DNA from: an uncultured Kiloniellaceae bacterium
GTDB lineage: Bacteria > Pseudomonadota > Alphaproteobacteria > Kiloniellales > Kiloniellaceae
Assembly (NCBI GenBank): GCA_947493695.1
Contig: CANLSF010000002.1
Location: 1-64,000, forward strand
Direction of reading: 5' to 3'
DNA length: 64,000 nt
Part shown: positions 37,909 to 46,740 of the stretch, piece after piece
Position numbering within the stretch: position 1 is the stretch's first letter
Layout of the letters: each line of letters starts with the position of its first letter
Notes under the pieces: model-generated
Databases searched by the model: none
Seen by the model: the letters and a program-made list of their open reading frames with translations, nothing else
What the model was told of the DNA's origin: nothing
Program-made: the position numbers and the translations under genes

Positions 37909-37941
37909 CCTGTGCAATTTCGCTATTGTGCGCTTTAGCTT

Positions 37942-40818
37942 TTAATGTGGCGTCGCCCGCCGGTCCTGAGAAAGTTCCCGTCCAACGGCGACCTTGACCA
38001 TCTCGAACTCATCGTTCAATTCAGCCAAAAGCGTGCGGGTGCGGTTGTTGTCCCGGTCTGGTCCAAATTCGCGCAGATCCAGCAACAGACGGACCATGCG
38101 CTTGGCTCCCACATAGCCTGCGCTGCTGCGCATCGCATGAGCCTCGTCATGGAAGGCAGCCAGATCACCGTTGTCGAAGGCTTCGTTCAAACTGATCAAG
38201 GTCGCAGCGGCGTCTGCCAGAAAGCCGTCAAAGATCTCCGCAATAAAGGCCTCGTCGGTATCGAGCGCACGAAGCGCGTCCAGAGCATCAGGATCGAGAA
38301 CCGTCTCGTTTGAAGCTCCACCATATTTCGGATGGGCCGAAATGGGTGTGATGAGCTGAACCGATGGCTTTGGCGCGGCCACATCATCAGTTTCACGTGA
38401 GCGAACAACTGTCTCATCAATTAGGGTTCCGCCCCCGACAGTAAGCTCCCGCACGAGTGCAAGCAGCTGCTGTGCTTCCACCGGTTTGGTGAGATAACCG
38501 TCCATTCCGGCTTCCCGGCAATCCTGTTTCGCCTGTTCCGTCGCGTCAGCGGTCAGGGCGACAATCGGCATATGCGGCTCTTCCGTATTAAGAACCCGAT
38601 ACATCTTCGTGAGATCGAGACCGCTCGTGCCCGGCATATTGATGTCGGTCAGGACAATGTCAAAAACCTCAACATCGAGGCGATCCAGGGCGTCGTCACC
38701 GTTCTCCGCTGTCTCGACCACGTGACCTGCGTTTTCCAGTACGCGGGAGATCACACTGCGGTTGGTTCGATTGTCGTCCACCAGCAGAATCTTTCGGCGC
38801 GCGAGCTTGTCAATTTCAGCCCCTTCGGCAGTCGCCTCTTCAGCATCCAGCTCGGTAATGCCAGAGCTGTAGAAGAGGCCGGCCTGATGCAACGCAGTTG
38901 AAAGAGCGTCGCTCGTCGCTGGTGCTGAGATCACCACATCGAGAGGCCAGCCTTGTTTCGCCGTGCTCTCTTCGCTTTCACTGGAGACTTCTACGACAGC
39001 GATGCCTTCGTTGCTTCCCCGGTCTCTCAGATAGCGAATCATCTCCTCGGCAAGATGATCCTGACCTCCGGCGCCTGCTGCGATCACCAGATGTCCTGTG
39101 CTGCGGTAGCGTTCCACCGCGGACACGGCTTCGTCGATCCGCTCCACAGCCTTAAAGTTCGCGCCTTCAAGCGCAGAAAGGATAAGGGATCGTTGAGGCT
39201 CAGGTGCGGAGACTACGACCGGCAACTGGTTTTCCATCTGTGATGCGGCAAGGGCATCTGGAAGCGAAGCCTCTGCAGACGCATCGGACGATGACATCAG
39301 CGAGAAGGGAATCGAGAGATTGAATTGACTGCCCTGCCCTTCCTGACTCATCACCTCGATTTCTCCGCCCATCATCTCGACGAGCTGCTTGGTGATGGTC
39401 AAGCCCAGTCCGGTACCGCCGTAGCGTCGGTTTATCGCGTCGTCTGCCTGCGTGAAGCCCTCGAAGATCGATCCGAGTTTTTCCGGTGGCACACCGATCC
39501 CCGTGTCACGGACCGTAAAGAGGATCACATCCTGCCGCCCATTGTGTTCGAGCAGGCACGCAGAAATCTCGACCTCGCCCTCGGAGGTAAACTTGATGGC
39601 GTTGCCCGTCAGGTTTACCAGGATCTGCATCAGACGCTTGGTGTCGCCGACAAGTCGGATCTGCAGACGCGCATCTAGCGAGATACGTAGCTTCAGCCCC
39701 TTTTGTTCGGCCTGGGTATGGAGCATACGCCAGACAGAAGCCACGACCTCGCAAACGTCAATTTCGTCCAGGTCCAGATTTTGTTTGCCGGCTTCAATCT
39801 TGGAGAGATCCAGAATCTCGTTGATCAGGGAAAGCAAGGCCTTCGCCGAAGTCTGCACCGTGCCCACCATCGAACGCTGGTCGGCATCCAGCGATGTCGT
39901 CTCAAGCAGACCGCCGGTCGAGATCACTGCGGTGAGTGGCGTCCGGAGTTCATGGCTCATAGTTGCCAGGAAACGACTCTTCGCCTGGCTTGCCTCTTCA
40001 GCCTGCGCCCGGGCCCGGTTGAGTTTTTTGATCAGTGTCGAGACGTATGCCGGCAGGACGATCAGCGAAATCAACAGTCCGGAGGCGATAAAGCTGTTAC
40101 TCGACCAATAGCTGCTGGTCAGAACCGCGCCGCCGAAGCCGAACGCACTGATCGCGGCGGAAAAGACCAGGAAGCTGACGCCATAACGGAAACCATTGCC
40201 AAAGGTGACCCAGAGATAGATCGGAAAGAGAACCGACGCGGGTCCGCCCCCCACCGCCAGCATGTAACTGAGTGTCAGCAGGTCCACCATTGCCATTGCA
40301 CAGCGGCGCGGCGTCGATTGCGCCGGCGAGAGAACGATGTGCAGAAGAGCCAGCCAACCAACGCAGAGCCCCCAGGCCATCGCGCGTGCAGCCTGCTCAA
40401 GGCCTTCGTGCGAGTCGATGTAAAGGCTGGCAAGCGAGAGATAGATCATCGCGACACCGCCAAGCGCCATACGGATCGTCGCCTGCTCGTGCTCACTGTC
40501 CGGCCGCTTGGCCAGAGCCTGATCAACCGCATATCGGCGTGGCCACCAGACCAGCGCCAATGCCAGTGGCGTCGCGATAAGGGAAACAATGAGTATCAAT
40601 GACTCCAGAGGCCAATCGGCGACTGGCAATCCTCTTACCAAAAACGGCGCGGCAACCACTGCAATGCTGGTAAAGGCCGCGATGATGAGGCCGACCACCG
40701 CAACGCGTGTTCGTTTGTGCAGGACTTTTGGGGCAGAAGTAGCCAAAGGCTGCGCCACAGCCTCTTCATGTGGTTGCTTCGCCACAGTGTCGCGGGTTAT
40801 GTCGCTGCCATTTTTCAT
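37942..40818 (-). CDS. rpfC: RpfC-like hybrid sensor histidine kinase (DSF receptor type)
   Basis: This 958-residue kinase has a multi-helix membrane input domain (about 38-265) containing the RpfC-type block PASVLFPIYLWVTFGNGFRYG. Then come HisKA (SHELRTP, His289), HATPase (DTGIGV, GGTGLGL, about 380-505), a receiver (about 675-790, VLTDINMPG with Asp725 and Lys778) and a C-terminal HPt domain (HDEAHAMRSSAGYVGAKRM, His894). In Xanthomonas RpfC the same order senses DSF and restrains RpfF. Residues about 530-650 form an extra receiver-like domain with no phospho-Asp motif, absent from the shorter Xanthomonas protein. The ATG at 40818 is used; a TTG at 40842 would overlap the upstream gene. 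The DSF ligand is inferred from locus and domain match. Confidence 0.85.
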   Translation of the reverse strand: MKNGSDITRDTVAKQPHEEAVAQPLATSAPKVLHKRTRVAVVGLIIAAFTSIAVVAAPFLVRGLPVADWPLESLILIVSLIATPLALALVWWPRRYAVDQALAKRPDSEHEQATIRMALGGVAMIYLSLASLYIDSHEGLEQAARAMAWGLCVGWLALLHIVLSPAQSTPRRCAMAMVDLLTLSYMLAVGGGPASVLFPIYLWVTFGNGFRYGVSFLVFSAAISAFGFGGAVLTSSYWSSNSFIASGLLISLIVLPAYVSTLIKKLNRARAQAEEASQAKSRFLATMSHELRTPLTAVISTGGLLETTSLDADQRSMVGTVQTSAKALLSLINEILDLSKIEAGKQNLDLDEIDVCEVVASVWRMLHTQAEQKGLKLRISLDARLQIRLVGDTKRLMQILVNLTGNAIKFTSEGEVEISACLLEHNGRQDVILFTVRDTGIGVPPEKLGSIFEGFTQADDAINRRYGGTGLGLTITKQLVEMMGGEIEVMSQEGQGSQFNLSIPFSLMSSSDASAEASLPDALAASQMENQLPVVVSAPEPQRSLILSALEGANFKAVERIDEAVSAVERYRSTGHLVIAAGAGGQDHLAEEMIRYLRDRGSNEGIAVVEVSSESEESTAKQGWPLDVVISAPATSDALSTALHQAGLFYSSGITELDAEEATAEGAEIDKLARRKILLVDDNRTNRSVISRVLENAGHVVETAENGDDALDRLDVEVFDIVLTDINMPGTSGLDLTKMYRVLNTEEPHMPIVALTADATEQAKQDCREAGMDGYLTKPVEAQQLLALVRELTVGGGTLIDETVVRSRETDDVAAPKPSVQLITPISAHPKYGGASNETVLDPDALDALRALDTDEAFIAEIFDGFLADAAATLISLNEAFDNGDLAAFHDEAHAMRSSAGYVGAKRMVRLLLDLREFGPDRDNNRTRTLLAELNDEFEMVKVAVGRELSQDRRATPH

Positions 40819-40831
40819 CGAGCGGACTTTT

Positions 40832-42430
40832 TCAGCCGCCAACGCTCAGCTCGTCCGGCGGCGCTTCTAAAACTCTGTCATGAGGGAAGAGGACAACGAT
40901 TGTGGTGCCAACCCCCTTCTCACTCCTGATCTGCAATTCTCCGCCATGCAGTTCAGTCAAATCGATCGAGAGCGGCAATCCAAGGCCAGTGCCAGGAACC
41001 GCCTGGGTTTCCGAGTTCCTCAGACGCCCAAAGCGCGTGACAGCAACCTTGATTTCCTCCTCGGTCATACCGACGCCATTATCGGCAACCGCGATTTCAA
41101 CACCATCCCGGCTGCTGCGCACCGAAACCGTGACCTCACCTTCCTTCAGGGTGAATTTGAGGGCGTTGACCAGAAGATTGAGAAGAATCTGCTTCACCTT
41201 CACGGGATCAACCATCAAAAGCGGAACACCCGACTCGATGTCGGTGCGGATCACGATCTTTGCTGCAGAAGCCCGCTCTTCAGCGAGACGCAGCACATCA
41301 TCCACCAGAACGGCCAGATTGACGGCCTCTTCGTGGAGTTCGATCGTACCTGCTTCGATCATCGAGACGTCGAGAATGTCCTTGATGATGTGCAGGAGCA
41401 GACTGCCACTCTCTTCAATATTGTGCGCGTAATCGCCGTATTTGTCGTTACCGATCGGACCGAGCAGCTCGGTTCCAATGACCTGCGCGTAGCCGATGAT
41501 GGCGTTCAACGGCGTGCGCAGCTCATGACTCATGTTCGCGAGGAACTCGGTTTTGCTCCGGTTCGCGACTTCCGCCAATTCCTTCGCCTGGATGAGCTGC
41601 TGTTCGGCCGCCTTTCGGTCTGTGATGTCGAAAGATACCGTCACGATGTTGGTGACCTGCCCGCTGGAGTCCCGCACCAGAGATTTTGACGTCAGGAAAA
41701 TGCGTTTGACGCTGTTGACCGTGACGAACTCTTCCTCGAACAGCGGCGGCGCTTCCCCGGTCGCGAAAGCGCGCTCATCCAACAGGATCGAGTTCTGAGC
41801 ATAGTCGTTATTCAGCAGTTCCATCGCCGTGCGGCCAACCGCTTCATCGGGGATCACGCCGAAGAGCTGGGCCTGGTAATTATTCATGAAGGCATAGCGC
41901 GCGCCGGCGGTGGTTGCCGAAATCATCGCGGGAACGGCGTCGATCACCAATAGCAGACGTTCGTGGCTCTCGGTTAAAGCGCGCTCAAGCTGGCTTTTAT
42001 CGGTTTCGTAGCGATGCTCCAGGCTTACCGCACGTTCATTCAGGAGCTTCTGATGCTCGCGCAGGCTAAGCAGATTGCGTGAGCGAGCTCTAAACTCGTG
42101 ATGATCAACCGGGCTCAAGAGAAAGTCCGTGGCCCCGGATTCAAGAGCAGCATAGCGGAAAGCCTGATCTTCGTAGGCTGTCACCACCATGACAGGGACA
42201 TCAATACAGGGCGGAAGCTCGCGGAAACGGCGGATAAACTCAGCACCGTCCATCTTCGGCATCTTAAAATCGGTAACAACCAAATCCGGGACATTGCTTT
42301 TGGACCACTCGAGTGCGGCCTGAGGTTCGGCGAAAGCCTTCACCGTATCGTTGTCACCAATCGAGCTCGCCAGCTTCTCCAGAACCCGGCGGTTGGTAAC
42401 CCTGTCATCTATGACGACGATAATCGACAT
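40832..42430 (-). CDS. Receiver-PAS-histidine kinase in the RpfG position
   Basis: A 532-residue soluble protein. The N-terminal receiver (3-120: IVVIDDRVTNRRVLEKL, VTDFKMPKMDG with Asp54, GATDFLLSPVDHHEFRARSRNLL) resembles RpfG's receiver, but Ser106 replaces the conserved Lys. A coiled coil (about 122-160), a PAS domain (about 160-275) and a HisKA/HATPase module (SHELRTP, His302; DNGVGM; GTGLGL) follow. There is no HD-GYP domain. Its stop lies 13 bases before the RpfC-like start, so the two are one operon, with this gene first, as rpfG is in the rpfGHC operon. It probably receives phosphate from the RpfC-like HPt and passes it on by its own kinase (inference). Confidence 0.88.
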   Translation of the reverse strand: MSIIVVIDDRVTNRRVLEKLASSIGDNDTVKAFAEPQAALEWSKSNVPDLVVTDFKMPKMDGAEFIRRFRELPPCIDVPVMVVTAYEDQAFRYAALESGATDFLLSPVDHHEFRARSRNLLSLREHQKLLNERAVSLEHRYETDKSQLERALTESHERLLLVIDAVPAMISATTAGARYAFMNNYQAQLFGVIPDEAVGRTAMELLNNDYAQNSILLDERAFATGEAPPLFEEEFVTVNSVKRIFLTSKSLVRDSSGQVTNIVTVSFDITDRKAAEQQLIQAKELAEVANRSKTEFLANMSHELRTPLNAIIGYAQVIGTELLGPIGNDKYGDYAHNIEESGSLLLHIIKDILDVSMIEAGTIELHEEAVNLAVLVDDVLRLAEERASAAKIVIRTDIESGVPLLMVDPVKVKQILLNLLVNALKFTLKEGEVTVSVRSSRDGVEIAVADNGVGMTEEEIKVAVTRFGRLRNSETQAVPGTGLGLPLSIDLTELHGGELQIRSEKGVGTTIVVLFPHDRVLEAPPDELSVGG

Positions 42431-42730
42431 CAAGCAGTCACTCGCATCAGATACACCCCCGCCTCCACTGGATGCCCCAACAGCGAGGACCGGAAAGCAT
42501 TCGATAAACGTACACGAAACAGCCTAAAGGTATTGTTAATGCTCTATTGATCTTACTCGAAACACACAAAACTGATTTCTACCATAAATACGCACCCACT
42601 CTACCTGCGATAATCTCAGGCGCGTGAATTAATAACCCAATAAATCAACAACATCGATGGTTAATTTTCGATTATGGCTTCATCCACCGGTTGGTTTTGG
42701 CGTAAATTCTTCCGTAAGTATACATATTTC

Positions 42731-43144
42731 TTACGGTTGCATGGCATCCGTTTCAGGTAACCATTCCTGTAAAACCAACTCCAGTGTAATACAAATTGAG
42801 TTCCTTCCTGGCAGGAATCGGCCCCCTAACACCCTGGCGTCCGGCGTTGATATGGTTCCCCGGAGATCGGCTTTCGGCCGTCCGCCCTCCCCCGGCATCA
42901 CTTCACCGCTTAAGGTCAGGATTTCAACGCCGGGTCCTTGCTCGACGAAAGTCGGCGCATCTTCACCGGCACCATTCTGCAAAACCGCGTCGACCAGGCT
43001 GCCAACTGCCGAGCGGACGACCGCAGCGCGGATTCCATTTTCGAAACAGGCCTGCTCCACGCCCTCAACCAGATCTTCATTCGGACGGAGTCGAATGACC
43101 GCGGAACGGCCATAGCTGCCTTTTTCGATCCTGGTTTCGCTCAC
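42731..43144 (-). CDS. PPC-domain (DUF296) protein, copy 1
   Basis: The 137-residue protein has the PPC/DUF296 pattern: RLRPNEDLVEGVEQACFENGIRAAVVRSAVGSL, PGVEILTLSGEV, then ADLRGTISTPDARVLGGRFLPGRN and a C-terminal ITLELVLQEW. The paired histidines found in its neighbour are missing (GGRF where GGHL is usual), so the metal site is probably lost. It starts with GTG after GGAGGG. It is last in an operon with thiolase and acyl-CoA ligase genes. PPC proteins in bacteria have no settled role; a small-molecule or CoA-related function is suggested only by context. Confidence 0.82.
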   Translation of the reverse strand: MSETRIEKGSYGRSAVIRLRPNEDLVEGVEQACFENGIRAAVVRSAVGSLVDAVLQNGAGEDAPTFVEQGPGVEILTLSGEVMPGEGGRPKADLRGTISTPDARVLGGRFLPGRNSICITLELVLQEWLPETDAMQP

Positions 43145-43204
43145 CCTTCCCTCCTCGTGTTCAGCCTGATCAAATGACCTTGAGATTGCCTCATCAAACC
43201 GAGC

Positions 43205-43765
43205 CTATGACATGGGTACAGCAGAGACCGGGTGAAAGAGGCTGTAGTTGGTCTCGCTATCATAGGCGACTTCAAAGCCGGCATTGCGCAATGGGGCTAC
43301 GATGACCACAGCTCCACCCGATCCCAGAATGCAACCTTCCAACGGCAGATGACCGCCGTGCACACGTCCCTTCGCATCCACCATCACCGCATGACAGTGA
43401 ACCAGCGGCACTCCTACCTCCCCAAGCCCGAAGATAGCATTGGCGCCCAGCAGGAGAACCGGTCCCTCCAAAACCCGAGGCGCGCCGTAGGTCGCAACCC
43501 GCGCACCGCTCTTGTCGATCATTCCGGTAAAGTAGCTGACCTTATCGAAAAGCCCTGAAATGATCTGCAGAGCGGCACTCTTGATATCCTGCCCGGAAAG
43601 CACTTTTGCCAACTCGGGGAGCAGGTCTACACCTTCACCAAGTGATAGCCGCAGTTCGGTTCCTGCCTCTGCCCACTCACACATGCGGCGCGGCAAGAGT
43701 GGCGTTCCCGGTTGCTCAATGAGACGCCGCCCTTTCCAGGTGTCGCTCTGCTGCGGGATTGTCAT
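43205..43765 (-). CDS. PPC-domain (DUF296) protein, copy 2
   Basis: A 186-residue protein whose core (LRLSLGEGVDLLPELAKVLSGQDIKSAALQIISG, then VPLVHCHAVMVDAKGRVHGGHLPLEGCILGSG) matches PPC/DUF296, with conserved His in VHCH and GGHL as potential metal ligands. It starts inside the stop codon of the acyl-CoA ligase gene (ATGA overlap), so translation is coupled. The second PPC copy downstream lacks these His residues, so the pair may form a heteromer with one active member. Confidence 0.82.
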   Translation of the reverse strand: MTIPQQSDTWKGRRLIEQPGTPLLPRRMCEWAEAGTELRLSLGEGVDLLPELAKVLSGQDIKSAALQIISGLFDKVSYFTGMIDKSGARVATYGAPRVLEGPVLLLGANAIFGLGEVGVPLVHCHAVMVDAKGRVHGGHLPLEGCILGSGGAVVIVAPLRNAGFEVAYDSETNYSLFHPVSAVPMS

Positions 43766-45369
43766 GTCCTGTCACCAGCCTCATTCTTAACCAGATCGCC
43801 GCGCGCATAGAGTTCCTCACGGATCAGGTGCTTCGGAACTTTCCCGTATCCCGACTTCGGAAGCTCATTCCAGAAAACAAACATCTGTGGAAATTTGTAA
43901 CGCGAGAGCTTGCCTTCAAGGTGTCCGAGCAATTCCGCCTTTGACAATCCCGCGAATTCCCCGCTGGAAGACCTGACGATCACAGCCACACCGGCCTCGC
44001 CCCACTTGGGATCAGGAACACCCAGCACGGCAACCTCCTCGACACCCGGATGAGTCAGCAGAACTTCCTCGGCTTCACGCGGATAGACGTTCGATCCTCC
44101 GGAAATGTACATATCCGAGGCCCTGCCCGTCAGATACAGAAACCCGCGTTCATCGAGATACCCGAGATCGCCGGTATGAAACCATCCATCCTTGAAGACC
44201 TTTGCATTGGCCTCCGGATTGTTCAGATACCCGGCAAAGACCGCGGGCCCCCGCACGCAAATCTCACCGCGCGTATTTGGTGGAAGCATCTCACCTTCCA
44301 GCCCCCGTATGGCAATCTCCATACCGCTGCGCGCAAAGCCGCAGCTGCCCACAGGCATCTCGTCATCGACAATGGAATGATCCTCAGCAGGCAGATAGGT
44401 AATGCTGCCCGTGACCTCGCCAAGGCCATAATACTGTACGATGACTTTGCCGATATTCTTGAGCGCTGCCACCTGGTCTTCCCTGTACATCGGCGCGCCG
44501 GCATAGATGACATGGCGCAGGGAAGAATGATCGTAGCGATCGACCGCCGGATGGCGGACCATACGTGTCAGGATCGTCGGAACCGTGAACATATTCGCCA
44601 CGCCATGCTCTTCGATCAGACGCCAGACCGCCTCCTCATCAAAACTGCTGCCCGGCAGCATCACAGACTTGGCTCCACGGGCAACCTGCGGCATGGCATG
44701 TACACCCGCACCGTGGGAGAGCGGCGCAACAATGAGCGACGCATCCGTCGGCCCCAGACCCGGCATCTGATCCGCAAGGTAATTGTTGACGACAAAACAC
44801 ATCTGGCCGTGAGTGAGGATCGCCGCCTTGGAGCGCCCCGTCGTTCCGGAGGTAAAGAAGTACCAGCAAGGATCGTCGTGCTCCACCGCGGCTTCAGGAA
44901 AGGCTGTGCCCAGGTTTTCCGCGACAATGGCTTCGTAATCGGTTTCGCCCTCGCGAGCAGAACCGATACAGACAACTTCGTTAAGGTGAGTGGCCTCCGC
45001 CCGCACAGCATCAACGTGATTCGGGAAAATATTCTCGTAGAGCATGACCCGGGCGCCGCTGGCAGAGCCGAGATATGCCACTTCCGGCGGAGTCAGCCGG
45101 AAGTTACAGGGCACCCAGACAGCACCGAGTTTGTAGGTGGCCCACATGGATTCGAACATCTGGTTCGAATTGCGGGAGATCACCAGGATCACATCACCCT
45201 TGCCGACACCGCGCGCACTCAGGGCCGCGGCGAGAGCGTCGACCCGGGCATTAAGCTCAGTCCAGCTCCAACTCTCCTGCCCCCAGACCAGCGCAGTTTG
45301 ATCACGATAACGCTGTGCCGCCTGAGTCAAAAAATGACCCAGGTTCATTACCGAATTGCTCTGCCTCAC
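43762..45369 (-). CDS. AMP-dependent acyl-CoA ligase
   Basis: A 535-residue adenylating enzyme with the phosphate-binding loop WYFFTSGTTGRSKAAILTH, YYGLGEVTGSITYLP, DGWFHTGDLGYLDERGFLYLTGR and the C-terminal Lys block LPKSGYGKVPKHLIREE (A10 motif). It activates a carboxylic acid to its CoA ester; chain length is not evident. A GTG at 45369 after GGGGGAG is used; an internal ATG at 45348 is possible. In Xanthomonas an acyl-CoA ligase (RpfB) also lies near rpfF, but here it belongs to a separate thiolase operon, so equivalence is not claimed. Confidence 0.92.
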   Translation of the reverse strand: MRQSNSVMNLGHFLTQAAQRYRDQTALVWGQESWSWTELNARVDALAAALSARGVGKGDVILVISRNSNQMFESMWATYKLGAVWVPCNFRLTPPEVAYLGSASGARVMLYENIFPNHVDAVRAEATHLNEVVCIGSAREGETDYEAIVAENLGTAFPEAAVEHDDPCWYFFTSGTTGRSKAAILTHGQMCFVVNNYLADQMPGLGPTDASLIVAPLSHGAGVHAMPQVARGAKSVMLPGSSFDEEAVWRLIEEHGVANMFTVPTILTRMVRHPAVDRYDHSSLRHVIYAGAPMYREDQVAALKNIGKVIVQYYGLGEVTGSITYLPAEDHSIVDDEMPVGSCGFARSGMEIAIRGLEGEMLPPNTRGEICVRGPAVFAGYLNNPEANAKVFKDGWFHTGDLGYLDERGFLYLTGRASDMYISGGSNVYPREAEEVLLTHPGVEEVAVLGVPDPKWGEAGVAVIVRSSSGEFAGLSKAELLGHLEGKLSRYKFPQMFVFWNELPKSGYGKVPKHLIREELYARGDLVKNEAGDRT

Positions 45370-45414
45370 GTCTCCCCCTGCATCGCCACAGTTCCGCTTT
45401 CCGCGGCGCCTCTT

Positions 45415-46581
45415 TTAGCGAAGAGGCTCTAGTATCGAGACGTAATTGGCAACCGCAGCGCCCCCCATGTTGAAGATCCCGGCCATCTGCGCGTTATCGA
45501 CCTGAATATCGCCGGCGGTGTTGGTGAGCTGCATTGCCGAGAGCACATGCATTGAAACACCGGTCGCGCCAATCGGATGGCCCTTGCTTTTGAGGCCTCC
45601 GGAAGCGTTGATCGGTAGCTTGCCGTCTTTATGCACCCAGCCTTCAGCAATCGCTCTAGCGCCCTGACCTTCCGGTGTAAGGCCCATGGCTTCGTACTCG
45701 ATCAGCTCGGCAATCGTGAAGCAGTCATGGGTCTCGACCAAAGAAAGATCGTCCAAGGTGATCTTCGCCTTGTCGAACGACTGCCGCCACGCGGTCTTGC
45801 AGCCCTCGAACAACGTGATATCCCGCTTACTCAGCGGCAGGAAGTCGTTGACCTGAACCGCGGAACGGAACACCACCGCCTTTTTCATGGTCAAGGCGGT
45901 CTCGACATCGGTCAGAACCAACGCGGCCGCACCATCGGAAACCAGCGAGCAATCCGTACGCTTCAGCGGTCCTGCGACAATAGGGTTCTTCTCCGAGACA
46001 TTGCGGCAGAAATCGTATCCCAGATCCTTGCGCATCTGCGCCCAGGGATTCACTGCCCCGTTCTTGTGGTTCTTGGCGGCAATCGACGCAAGCGCGTCGG
46101 ACTGATCGCCGTACTTCTGAAAGTACTTCTGCGCAATCAAGCCGAAGACGCCGGCGAAACCGCCTTCGATCTCGCCATCTTCCTTCAGGTAGGAGGCTTT
46201 GAGCAGAGTGTTGCCGATCTCCCGGCCTGCCAGGGCAGTCATCTTCTCCACACCGACAACCAGAACCACCCGGGCATGCTTTGCATCAATCGATTTTATG
46301 CCCTGGTGAATCGCGGCAGACCCGGTCGCACAGGCATTTTCGATCCGTGTCGCCGGCTTGAAACGGAAGCGGTCGTCAGTCTGCAGAACCAGCGAAGCAG
46401 GGAAAGCCTGCGGCGAAAAACCTTCATTGAAGTGACCGATCAGGATCTCGTCGACATCGTCGGGGCCGAGACCGGCGTCATCAAGCGCTTGAACTGCGAC
46501 CTTTGCGATCAGCGATTCAACATCGTCATCTTCGTGTTTTCCAAAGGCCGTATGGCTCCAACCAACGATACAGGCTGTCAT
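45415..46581 (-). CDS. Thiolase-superfamily acyl-CoA acetyltransferase (SCP2-like)
   Basis: A 388-residue protein with the nucleophile block RIENACATGSAAIHQG (active Cys) and the GLKSKGHPIGATGV block with the catalytic His. The third block ends GIFNMGGAAVAN, the N-x-GG form of SCP2/SCPx-type thiolases rather than C-x-GG of classical FadA. It may cleave or form a 3-ketoacyl-CoA. The start at 46581 follows GGAGGA. It is the first gene of an operon with an acyl-CoA ligase and two PPC proteins, and an 18-bp inverted repeat lies 55 bases upstream. Confidence 0.88.
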   Translation of the reverse strand: MTACIVGWSHTAFGKHEDDDVESLIAKVAVQALDDAGLGPDDVDEILIGHFNEGFSPQAFPASLVLQTDDRFRFKPATRIENACATGSAAIHQGIKSIDAKHARVVLVVGVEKMTALAGREIGNTLLKASYLKEDGEIEGGFAGVFGLIAQKYFQKYGDQSDALASIAAKNHKNGAVNPWAQMRKDLGYDFCRNVSEKNPIVAGPLKRTDCSLVSDGAAALVLTDVETALTMKKAVVFRSAVQVNDFLPLSKRDITLFEGCKTAWRQSFDKAKITLDDLSLVETHDCFTIAELIEYEAMGLTPEGQGARAIAEGWVHKDGKLPINASGGLKSKGHPIGATGVSMHVLSAMQLTNTAGDIQVDNAQMAGIFNMGGAAVANYVSILEPLR

Positions 46582-46635
46582 GCTTTCCTCCATCTTCAAG
46601 CAACAAGGCTTGCGCTGAGTCTGATTTGGCGAAAA

Positions 46636-46653
46636 ACCTAACAGACGTTAGGT
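46636..46653. promoter_or_regulatory. 18-bp inverted repeat upstream of the thiolase operon
   Basis: ACCTAAC-AGAC-GTTAGGT has perfect 7-base arms around a 4-base centre, 55 bases upstream of the thiolase start. Its size and symmetry are those of TetR-type operators that control acyl-CoA genes. The sequence differs from the TGAC/GTCA operators of the TetR gene in this window, so the regulator is probably encoded elsewhere. Confidence 0.6.
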
Positions 46654-46740
46654 GTCCTGACCAGAGACGGTGATATCTTTCTGAAAAGACGTTGTGTGAA
46701 GATGCTGCAGGGTCAAGTTCCGCAATCCACGGAGGCATCA

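Noticed and set aside
43762-45369. Calling the acyl-CoA ligase RpfB because it is near the rpfF-like gene
   Set aside because: It is in a different operon with thiolase and PPC genes, about 6 kb away, and no sequence feature specific to RpfB could be verified.
44050-45432. A 460-codon plus-strand frame opposite the acyl-CoA ligase
   Set aside because: It lies entirely within an adenylate-forming enzyme with all its motifs on the minus strand; the composition is that of a shadow frame.
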